From: Lobulomyces angularis
Lineage: Eukaryota > Chytridiomycota > Chytridiomycetes > Lobulomycetales > Lobulomycetaceae
NCBI GenBank assembly: GCA_027604685.1
Contig: JADHYX010000294.1
Span: forward strand, 8,086 to 19,883
Reading direction: 5' to 3'
Length of the DNA stretch: 11,798 bases
Under the pieces are notes generated by a model. It did no database searches. It was not told where the DNA came from and saw nothing but the letters and a program-made list of their open reading frames with translations. How positions within the stretch are numbered: the stretch's first letter is position 1; the number at the start of each line of letters is the position of its first letter. Below, piece by piece: positions 1 through 7,428 of the stretch. A program made the position numbers and the translations under genes.

Positions 1-902
1 AAAAATTAAAAAAAACCTGTTTCTTATTACATTTACAGATTTTATTCCCCATATCTTTGCCAATTGTATAACAGCTTGTCCTACACCACTAGTGGCTCCA
101 TTTTGAAGAATAACATCACCTTTTATTCAAAAAAAATAATAAAAAAATCAAATTTGTGATTGCCAAAGAATACCTTTTTCCAAAGTGACAAAATCTAAAA
201 GCATCCTATAAGCAGTACATGGATTGACAGTTAACGCAGCTGCTAATAAAGGGTCGAATACACTGTCCTCCTTAATATTTAAACTGATTAAATCACTCTC
301 CTTACAAATTGCTGATTCCCTCCAAGTACCGAAAGAATTTACGTTGGGAAATATATAACTTCCCACTTTTAAATTTTTTACTTCATCACCAACTTCTGTA
401 ACCTTGGCAAACCCTTGAATAATTGCAAATGAAATTAAAATAAAATAAAAAATTTGATAAAAAAATATGACATTTCTTGTTTTAATATTTTTAGAATCGA
501 ACTCTTTTTACCTTCATTTCCTCCAATGGCTAACTTTCCATGTTCAGTTTCAATAAAGTTTGGTAGGATAGGATACACACCTTAAAGATTTAAAAAAAAA
601 AAAACTATTAATTTTGATTAAAAAAAAAAAAAAAAAAACCTTGTATTTGATTTATATCAGCTGGATTCATTGGAGATGCAATAAAATCTACTTTCACTTC
701 ATTTGATGATGGTTTTTTTAAGTTTAAACTTTTCAGTCTTTATTTTAAATTGTCAATAATTTTTTTTTTTTGAATATTTATTATTAATTATTTATTTTTA
801 TAGTTTTTAATTACCTCACCTTAATTGATCCAAGCTGCCATATTTTTCAAAAACTAATGCATGCGTGGAATAACACGATCTGGAAATTTTTTGAATTTTC
901 AT
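1..902 (-). CDS. ETR1: Mitochondrial 2-enoyl thioester (enoyl-ACP/CoA) reductase, 5' five exons, partial
   Basis: NADPH-dependent reductase of the MDR superfamily that performs the last step of mitochondrial type II fatty acid synthesis, which feeds lipoate production and respiration. Exons (minus strand): 902-820, 737-640, 580-512, 413-174, 119-17, with introns of 82, 59, 98 and 54 nt; all junctions are GT-AG and keep the frame for 197 codons. The start ATG (902-900) opens a basic, Ser-rich leader ([14 protein letters not shown]) typical of a mitochondrial targeting peptide, followed by ALVFEKYG. Family hallmarks: [17 protein letters not shown], whose Tyr63 aligns with the catalytic Tyr of Etr1/[27 protein letters not shown]; and the nucleotide-binding loop NGATSGVGQ. 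The visible part ends at VNVIRNR with a donor GT at 16-15. The last ~170 residues lie outside the window, judged from the usual ~370-aa family length. It is divergent from the PB1 gene. Family assignment is very secure. Confidence 0.94.
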
Positions 903-1368
903 TTTCCCTCATCTGTGTTACACGAAAAAAATCTATTATAAACCCTTAAAGTTGAAGTTTATTCCAAAAAAAGTAAAGATTTTGAAATTAATATAAATTT
1001 TTTTAAATTTTGTGATTTTTTCTTTTTTTCTAACTTAGTAAAGAAAAATGATAAAAGATTCTTTATATTAATTTAATTTTTTGGATAACTTAAAAATAAC
1101 AACAGATCTCTTTAAGGAATTTTCAGTTTTATTTGTATTCTTTTTCTTTTATTATACCTTTTTATTTTTTTTTTTTATTCTTTTATTTTGATTTTTAATT
1201 ATGAATATTTTTCTTTTTTTTTTTTTTTTTTTTTGGATCACTTTTTTGGATAAAAATTTAAGAATGAAATATAAATAAAAAGAAAAATTATTGTATATAA
1301 AAAAAGAAAAAAAAAAAGGTTTTAGATAGAAAATAAACTAAAAAAAAAAGGAAAAAAAAAAGAGTATC
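903..1368. promoter_or_regulatory. Shared intergenic/promoter region between divergent ETR1 and PB1-protein genes
   Basis: The 466 bp between the two start codons contain no ORF-like sequence. They are dominated by T-rich stretches, including a run of more than 20 T at about 1212-1234, and an A-rich purine block just before the PB1 start (about 1300-1365). Such dA:dT tracts commonly exclude nucleosomes in fungal promoters, so bidirectional promoter function is a reasonable inference. I see no convincing TATA box or named operator. Confidence 0.4.
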
Positions 1369-1743
1369 ATGTCAGTAATAATTATTAAATCGAACTACTT
1401 AAATGAAACGCGAAAGTTTAAAATGATAAAAAGCGACTTGAGTTACGAAAGCCTAACAAAAACTTTAAAAGAAATACATAAGATAGAAACAAAAAAAGAT
1501 TTGATTCTACGGTTTCAAGGAGAAAGGAACTTTGATAAATTTATCTTTGAGGGTAATGAAGAATTACAGTTTGCATTGGATGAAGCAGTTTTAGAAAATG
1601 ACAAGGATATTACTGAAAATAAACTCCTTAGAATTTTTGTTCAGGTAATGGATGAAGGTCTGCTGGACTTACAAAAGGAAGTTAAAAATTTTGTTATAAG
1701 AAAGGTTGAAGATGGTGTTAAATGTAGATTAGAAGTGATGTAA
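1369..1743 (+). CDS. Small stand-alone PB1-domain protein
   Basis: Uninterrupted 124-aa ORF with no visible intron, preceded by a purine-rich leader and followed by TAA and a T-rich stretch. Residues 3-92 match the PB1 (ubiquitin-like interaction) fold: a first strand VIIIKSNYLNETRKFKM with Lys7 at the position of the conserved basic-face lysine; a helix SYESLTKTLKEIH; a strand LILRFQG; then NEELQFALDEA and the closing strand LLRIFVQV. The acidic OPCA motif of type I PB1 domains is weak or lost (ERNFDKFIFEGNEEL), so it looks like a type II, basic-face domain that would bind an acidic PB1 partner. Residues 93-124 form a short charged tail (LQKEVKNFVIRKVEDG). Most PB1 proteins carry other domains such as kinase or p67phox modules; this one carries none, so it may be an adaptor. 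The fold call is from pattern, not a search. Confidence 0.72.
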   Translation: MSVIIIKSNYLNETRKFKMIKSDLSYESLTKTLKEIHKIETKKDLILRFQGERNFDKFIFEGNEELQFALDEAVLENDKDITENKLLRIFVQVMDEGLLDLQKEVKNFVIRKVEDGVKCRLEVM

Positions 1744-2169
1744 ATAGTTTTTTTTTTTTCCTTTATTTTTTTGTAAAGAAAATTTATATTTTGTAGCTAA
1801 CAAAGAAATCATTTTCAAAAAAAAAAAAAAAATTTTAGTTTTTAATTTTAAATTTTTTTATATTACTTAATTTCATTCAATTTTTTAATGGATTTATGTT
1901 AGAAAAAATAGTTATCGTTTCAGTTTTAAGAAAACTTGTTTAAACCCATTTTTTATTTTTAAAAAAAATCTTTATTTTTATTTATTTTCAACAAAAGTAA
2001 AAATGGGACTTGTTCACATTCGAAAGATAATGAATGCATTTTGTTTTCAAGTTTTTAGTAGTAATCATAAATTCTAATTTACTTGAAAATGGGGAAAACA
2101 AGTTACTAATATGTTTTTTTTTAATTAAAATCTTATTTGAAAATAAAAAAATTTGTTGGTTTTACAAAG
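1744..2169. other. AT-rich intergenic stretch downstream of the PB1 gene
   Basis: No convincing gene. Mostly A/T tracts, with no canonical AATAAA just after the PB1 stop. On the minus strand, short coding-like snippets near 2000-2120 might be the far 3' end of the remnant at 2170-2974, but they are too short and too broken to call. Confidence 0.3.
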
Positions 2170-2974
2170 AAAAACAGACTCAGACCTAATAAACTTTGAT
2201 CAACTTGAGTACTAGTTAATTTCTCATCCATTCTTAAAAAAGGTGACAACCTCATTCTTTCCTTAAAAAAAAAATTTTGATCAAATTAAAAAAAAAAATA
2301 AAAATAAAAAAAATTCATTCTTAAATTCTTTTTTTTTCCTAAATGTTTTTGGTGCTTCAAATTTTACTACAATTCCACATTTTTTTATTTCAAACTTTCA
2401 AAGCCTCCAAAGCCTCCAATGGCTTTGTACTTTTAACAGTCATTTTATCATTGTTTGATAATTTATTCTGTAATTGGTTGAATTTTCCAACCACTTCCAC
2501 TTGACTGTAGTATAGACCATCACCACCTCACCACTCTCGTAGGTGAACTTAAACGAAAAAATTAAAAAATTAAAATTATTTTGTTCTATTCATGTTTCTA
2601 TCTACTTAGGCAGATAATTGATTATTTAAGAAAGTGGAATTATTAAATAAAAAATAAAATATATTTTGTGCACTTAGTCATAGTACCAGCCGGTAAAACT
2701 ACTTTTTTATAAACCAACATTAGACTACAAAAACGAGACCCTTTTTTTTCATAATCTCAATATAACAAAAAAGTGCCAGCGACAACCACTTTACTTTCAT
2801 ATGAACAAAATATATATCACTCATACTAAAGAATAGATTTAACACATTCACTTGAATCTCTCAGAATTGTACCTACAGTCATTCGTTTTGGATTTGTGAT
2901 ATCACCCAGAATATCGAACTTAAAATTCTTCTGAAAGTTACTTTGTAACTCTTTGTAACAGTAGGCATGCAAAG
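2170..2974 (-). pseudogene. Degraded multi-exon gene remnant, unknown family
   Basis: Starting after a good acceptor (tttttttaccag) at 2975, one minus-strand frame reads LHAYCYKELQSNFQKNFKF, then DILGDITNPKRMTVGTILR, to an in-frame TAG (2828-2826). The same frame continues through two TGAs (2819-2817, 2759-2757) into SRFCSLMLVYKKVVLPAGT to about 2650. After a possible intron (acceptor cgtttaag at 2548) come KFTYESGE; then, one frame over, GLYYSQVEVVGKFNQLQNK and KPLEALEAL, ending at a TGA (2392-2390); then, shifted again, KCGIVVKFEAPKTFRK (about 2338-2383); and finally ERMRLSPFLRMDEKLTSTQ (about 2186-2264). Non-random residue use across ~800 bp with at least three stops and two or three frameshifts indicates a dead gene. 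It lies ~235 bp downstream of the zinc-finger gene on the same strand but shows no link to it. I do not recognise the family. Confidence 0.5.
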
Positions 2975-3209
2975 CTGGTAAAAAAAAGAAAGTAGTCCTC
3001 TTAAAAGAACTTTTTTTTAATATAGAAAAAATTTAATTATTTAAGGAACGAAATTTAGAACAAGAAATTATTTTTTCAAAAAATTTAGTATATAGATATT
3101 TACAGTTCTTTTTTTATTCCTAACTTATAGAAAAAAAAAATATTCACTAGAATCTAAATTAAATAAGTTATAAATAAATTTTTGGTTTTTAGCACTTCCA
3201 ATTTTTCTT

Positions 3210-4695
3210 TTAATTCTCCATCATCATAAACTGATCAATAAATGGTAATACATCTTGATATTCGGTGTTTTTAGTTCCAACATTTTCGCTTAATGGGTTT
3301 TCGCTTAAAGGTGCAAACATTGCCTCAGAATTTTGACTCGGCGATGTTGGTGCTGTAAAAATATCCAATTTTGATTCATTTAAATTTGGACTTTTATGCA
3401 CGAGTTTGTTTAATTCATCTAGAACATTATATTCTTGTTGCACAACTTTATCCAAATCATCAAAGATATTTAATTCATTGTTAACTGTTGGGGTTGTTGA
3501 TGGAGGAGTTGTATCTTCGATATTAGAAATATCTGTGTTCAATAACGCCAACAAAAAATCATTGTCGTCGTGAAAAATTGAATTTTGAGTATATGGGTTA
3601 TTACTGTTAACAGGACTTAAGAACTGGTTATCATAAGGAGACTTTGGTGTTTCGTTAAATAAAGAGGTCGAAGTAGCCAATAAACCCTGGGTATCTACTA
3701 GAGGACTGCACATACAATGAGGATTTGTAAAACTTAGATTATTCAATTGAGTATTCAGACATTGTGTATTTAACATTGGACTTGAAAACCATTGAGTGTT
3801 TACGACTGGACTTGTTAAACATTGAGTATTCAACATAGGACTTGACAAACATTGTGTACTCAACATCGGACTAGATAAGCATTGTGAATTTAACATGGGG
3901 GTTGATAAACATTGCGTATTAATCATAGGACTAGATAAACATTGTGTATTTAACATTGGAGATAAGCATTGATTGTTTAAAGATAAAGACTGGGTATTTA
4001 ACATGGGACTTGACATTGGTGTAATGTTGTTAAAAGAAGGTGTTAAGGTACCAGAGGGATACATTGAAACTGTAACATTAGAAAATAGTGGACTAGGTGG
4101 GTTACTAATTTCTGGAGATGGTAAATAGTTTGATCCCTCTCCCAAATTTGTTTTTTTGACTTCATTATCTTCTATGGTGATGCAAATGGTATCATCAGTA
4201 GAGTCGTTTTTAGATGGTTACGTTACAGTAATTTCAACAGTTGGAGTTAAAGTCTTTTTGCAAACTAGTTTATGTCGATGTAAAGATTGTCGATTTTTCA
4301 TTCGATCACCACAAAACTAGAAAAAAAAAAAATTAAAAAATTTTTTTTTTTTTAATAATTGCAACTTACAGCGCATTGAATTGGTTTAATATCATTAAAA
4401 TGAACAACAGCGTGTGACTTAATGTCTCCTTTGTGCCTTAAAGTTAAGTTGCAAATTTTTCCTCTGCCAGACCAAAGACATTTCTGAACGCCTAAGAAAA
4501 TATAAAAAAATTAATATTACAATTTTCTATATAATTAAAACCTTTTTTGCAGTGACATTTTATAAAATGATTGTAGGTTTCTAGTTCAGTATCAAAAGTC
4601 TTTGAGCAGTTCAGCCACAAACACTTAGATGGTTGTGTGGTTGGAGTAGTTACGGGAACTTTGGATAGCTTAAGAGAGTTTTTAGGATAGATCAT
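3210..4695 (-). CDS. C2H2 zinc-finger transcription factor (Gli/Zic/PacC-like) with one in-frame stop
   Basis: Exons 4695-4542, 4491-4370 and 4316-3210; introns of 50 and 53 nt with GT-AG ends. Three fingers: finger 1 CLWLNC...H-x4-H (residues 25-48); finger 2 CLWSGRGKIC...HAVVH (C-x8-C-x12-H-x3-H), then the linker FNDIKPIQC; finger 3 CAFCGDRMKNRQSLHRHKLVC, ending H-x3-C. Two leading fingers with C-x-W spacing, then a third after a KP linker, resemble PacC/Rim101 and Gli/Zic factors, hence a nuclear DNA-binding role. A TAA at 4220-4218 ends the protein at 124 aa. The same frame then stays open for 335 codons to TAA at 3210-3212: an acidic stretch (DSTDDTICITIEDNEV), Ser/Pro/Asn/Gln-rich sequence, decapeptide repeats and acidic patches, typical of an activation region. 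The ATG at 4695 is chosen as the first in-frame Met, but ~25 sense codons precede it, so an upstream exon is possible. Status (two products, rare allele, sequencing error or recent pseudogene) is open. Confidence 0.75.
3756..3965 (-). repeat. Seven tandem 30-bp units encoding decapeptide repeats
   Basis: Within the tail of the zinc-finger gene, seven consecutive 10-residue units of consensus SSPMLNTQCL occur without a single length change. Variants include SSPMINTQCL, STPMLNSQCL, SSPMLSTQCL and TSPVVNTQWF. A degenerate lead-in copy (SSPMLNTQSL) lies at about 3981-4013, and a partial NTQL follows. The period is exactly in frame, so expansion or contraction would not break the reading frame. 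A Cys recurs at position 9 in six of the seven units; one unit has Trp. Confidence 0.9.
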
Positions 4696-4956
4696 TGAAT
4701 TTATAGTTTTGATTTTATTGAATATTTCTGGATCTTTTATATAATTTTCTTTATTGTTCAGAAAAAGATTTTAAAAATTTGGGAAGTTTTGCCTAGTATT
4801 TATGTTGGACAAATGCGATTGTGTAACCAATCAACTTTTTTTTTGTAGTGAAATTTCTTCTTAAATTCTTGGGTAAATTTTCACAGCGAAGCTCTTAATC
4901 GCGAAATTCAAAGGGCTCTCAGTTGCATAAAACAATTTAAACTAAAGCATCTCTGT
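4696..4956. promoter_or_regulatory. Upstream region of the zinc-finger gene with a CCAAT element
   Basis: 261 bp between the zinc-finger start and the 59-aa ORF. It contains CCAAT on the plus strand (4827-4831, i.e. ATTGG relative to the gene), about 132 bp upstream of the ATG, a common fungal promoter element bound by the HAP/NF-Y complex. About 25 sense codons directly before the ATG (from 4770) could be 5' coding sequence of an upstream exon. There is no TATA consensus that I trust. Confidence 0.3.
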
Positions 4957-5136
4957 TTATGCATCTGTTGACTGGTCGTTGAGAGCGTTAAAGAGGAAAT
5001 CAACATAAGGAGCTCTTGAAACAAATTGGCCCCCGATTCGAGCTTGTGCCACTACTCTGGCTCTTTCCTTATGCCACTCTCTGATGTTGGTAGCACAATT
5101 TTTCAACGAACTTTTGGTACTTGTGACTTGTCGCAT
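4957..5136 (-). CDS. Hypothetical 59-aa ORF or exon, unknown family
   Basis: The frame from ATG at 5136 reads MRQVTSTKSSLKN, then NIREWHKERARVVAQARIGG, then QFVSRAPYVDFLFNALNDQ, to TAA. Its composition is richer in G/C and in R, A, V, W and H than the surrounding AT-rich DNA, which argues that it is or was coding. An acceptor-like aaaacag precedes it, so it may be a 3' terminal exon whose upstream exons are lost or unrecognised. The basic ERARVVAQARIGGQFVSR stretch could bind nucleic acid, but I cannot place it in a family. Confidence 0.35.
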   Translation of the reverse strand: MRQVTSTKSSLKNCATNIREWHKERARVVAQARIGGQFVSRAPYVDFLFNALNDQSTDA

Positions 5137-5578
5137 CACAAATGCTGTTTTTTTTTTTTTCTTAATTGGAAAGAATTCTTTATTTTTTTTTTATCACAAT
5201 AATTCTGTAAAACTTTTACCATTGACTTTGAGCCTCTCCAACACAGTAACTCATAACTATTTCAAAGTTAACTAGTTTTTTAAGTTCAGTACTACTAAAT
5301 TACTAATTTTTTCGTAATCTTTCACCAATTTTTTCACTAATTTCCATCACCAAATTTTTTTTTTTTTTTTCAGTCCTACTCAAATTTTTTACTTTGATCC
5401 ATCCTTCAAATATTCTTCTTACTCAAAAAATAGAAATTTCGATAAATATAATATTTATGCAATAAAAAAAAGGCTACAAGAACAAAAAATTTTCTTTGTA
5501 TTTATTAAAACACTGTATTAGTTATCTTAAATATTTTTTAATTAATTAAAGACATTAAGATTTTATTGACAGTTTTAG
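5137..5578. other. Non-coding, AT-rich stretch
   Basis: Poly-T runs and many stops in all frames. Minus-strand snippets such as MEISEKIGERLRKKL (about 5285-5350) and VTVLERLKVNGKSFTELL (about 5195-5250) look faintly coding but lie in different, heavily interrupted frames. Nothing callable. Confidence 0.3.
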
Positions 5579-5863
5579 GAGGAAAAAGAGCAAAAATTTA
5601 CCTGGAACCAATTAGGATTTTATGCTCAGTTTAGTGACACGAAAAGTACTATCACAAAATACAAAATGGAGTTGGTGGTGCGAGAGGCAAAGGACGACAA
5701 ACTTCAAAGTAATTCAAGGTAATTCATATTATTATGATACATTGCTAGCATGCAAACAACTTATAATTTTTGAACTCCCGTCTCCCATTTTAAGTTTTGA
5801 AATTTTCTTCTTGTCAGACCTTCACCTGAAACAAAATTTTGTGAATCCCAAGAAGAAAATTAA
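5579..5863 (+). CDS. Putative two 3' exons of an unknown gene (possibly decayed)
   Basis: After the acceptor gacagttttag (5568-5578), an open frame runs EEKEQKFTWNQLGFYAQFSD, then KYKMELVVREAKDDKLQSN, to a donor AAG|GTAATT at 5718/5719. A pyrimidine-rich acceptor (ttttcttcttgtcag) at 5817 resumes in the same frame with PSPETKFCESQEEN and TAA (5861-5863), giving 61 residues. The 99-nt intron fits the size range of the secure genes here. Another frame, from about 5865, continues with coding-like sequence (EEKRQADRHETIRRSEIY, then after a TAA LFGEKLQYLSSFQL, to about 6018), so either frameshift decay or alternative exons follow. No start or upstream exon was found and no family is recognised. 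Confidence 0.35.
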
Positions 5864-6021
5864 AATAAACAAAAAAAAAAAAGAAGAAAAAAGACAGGCA
5901 GACAGACATGAAACTATTAGAAGAAGCGAAATATATCTATATCTATTAAGGTAATTTCTGCAAGAAAAACTTTTCGGTGAAAAACTGCAGTACTTGTCCT
6001 CCTTCCAACTAATATGATGAA

Positions 6022-6429
6022 TGACAAAAATTGTATTGCATTAAATACAAACCTTTTTTTTTAATCTGGTAATTATTTTGTAAAAAATACAAAGAGTAAA
6101 AGCTCTGTATAAATACTTATCATGCTGTACTATGCATTGTTTTTTTATTTTTATAAGGCAATTGTTAACTTGAATTTGATGATAATAGAAACTGATTCAC
6201 TCTGATTCATGACTTCGCTTTTTTAATTTCTGAAATTTTTTTTTTTGCAGATGTATCAATTACTTAATAATATCTTGTGTAACACTTTTATGAATTTTTT
6301 AGTGGAACACAATTTGTATCAAGATCTACTTTATAAACCCTACTTATACATATATTGTATTTAGCTGATAGAAATATATATTCTATAAAAAAAAACCTCT
6401 TATGATTTTGCTTGTATAAAATAAAAAAT
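6022..6429. other. Gap without recognisable gene
   Basis: Mixed AT-rich sequence with stops in every frame, no RNA gene fold and no repeat that I could see. Confidence 0.3.
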
Positions 6430-7061
6430 CATTAAAAAAGAAACGACTATAAAATAATTAAAACTTTTATGCCAACAGTAAATACATAACAGCCTTTTTA
6501 TTCCATTGACATTTCCTTTAAATTTTCCTTTGTATCGCTTGTTACATATAATTGTTTCTTTGTTCAAACCAGCTTCTGTTGTTTTCATATCAAAGATACG
6601 TGTATTTGTATAAACTTTTTCTATAAAATTTAGATCTTTCGTTTACATTTGTAGTTACGCCAGCATGACATTCCTTGTGTTTTTTTGGTAATCTACACTA
6701 ACTTCACAAGCAGCAGAACATAACAGATCGTAATTAATTTTACTCACAACAAAACTTCCTCTCTCTTCTTCAACATAAAGAACTTCAACCACATTTTCTA
6801 ATGAAAATCTTTATTTCCCAGTTAAAATTTCTTGACTACTGATCTTTATGTTGAAGACCAAATTTATAATTTTTTCTAGTAAAACCAAATTGAAGTGAAG
6901 TGCTTCATCTAGTTGCAATTGAAATAAAACATTTTTATGAGTCAATTTTTTAATCTTAGTACCTCCAACATGCTTGACATTTTTTGTTGAATGGGATCTC
7001 CACTTTCTTCATAATTCGTTGCTAAAGATACTAGCAACAAACTGTTCACTGATGTTATCAT
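6430..7061 (-). pseudogene. Frameshifted gene remnant, unknown family
   Basis: From an ATG at 7061 the frame reads MITSVNSLLLVSLATNYEES, then GDPIQQKMSSMLE, reaching a possible donor (GAG|GTACTA). Another frame then runs KIKKLTHKNVLFQLQLDEAL, HFNLVLLEKIINLVFNIKI, a TAA (6813-6811), and RFSLENVVEVLYVEEERGSF, then KINYDLLCSAACEVSVDY. A third frame follows: LPKKHKECHAGVTTNVNERS to a TGA (6592-6590), then a fourth piece beginning MKTTEAGLNKETIICNKRY. Residue use is clearly protein-like for ~600 bp, but one stop and two or more frame changes break it. The hydrophobic Met-leader could be a signal peptide. The family is unknown. A 15-bp inverted repeat lies inside it. Confidence 0.45.
6767..6857. 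repeat. Perfect 15-bp inverted repeat with 61-bp spacer
   Basis: TCTTCAACATAAAGA at 6767-6781 is the exact reverse complement of 6843-6857. It sits inside the decayed reading frame on the minus strand, covering the codons for VFNIKI and VLYVEE. The length exceeds casual expectation, but there are no target-site duplications or transposon ends next to it. Confidence 0.6.
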
Positions 7062-7428
7062 GCAATAAAGAAAAAATAGTAATAAAGAAAAAAAAAACAA
7101 TAAAACAAAATTCTCGTTTGAAAATCTGTATGATTTAAAAGTTTTAAAAAATTGTAAATATGCTATAAAGATCAGGAAACAGCTTTATCTGTTTTTAATA
7201 GAATTATATTATACAAGAAAGCGTCAAAAAAAAAAATTATATACCAATTTTTTTGAGATTAATATCTGGTGTTTGGTTTTTTTAACTTAAAAATGTGAAA
7301 TATTATTATTCCTACTTGGCTAACGCTGCTAATAGTATATAAAATAAAGAAAAAAAAAAACTAAAATAAAAATATTGAAAAGACTGGTCGAGGTCCGACT
7401 ATTAAGCAATCAATCATTAAAATAACAT
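7062..7428. other. Gap between two gene remnants
   Basis: AT-rich spacer on the 5' side of the 6430-7061 remnant. No coding signal, RNA gene or repeat that I can support. Confidence 0.3.

Noticed and set aside
4140..4229. 90-nt intron removing the in-frame TAA of the zinc-finger gene
   Set aside because: Frame-compatible, but the acceptor ggagag has no pyrimidine tract and the removed segment looks coding; kept only as an alternative.
4957..5136. CCT-motif or NF-YA-like DNA-binding domain
   Set aside because: Only a short basic ARIGGQFVSR-like similarity; the required length and other conserved residues are missing.
5084..5275. Plus-strand 63-aa ORF rich in Phe and Leu
   Set aside because: Runs through poly-T and antisense to a more protein-like minus-strand ORF; no start context or family pattern.
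5622..5954. Plus-strand 110-aa ORF as a gene in its own right
   Set aside because: Its first half is a different frame of the better spliced exon 5579-5718 and it crosses a clear intron; only its last ~25 codons look coding.
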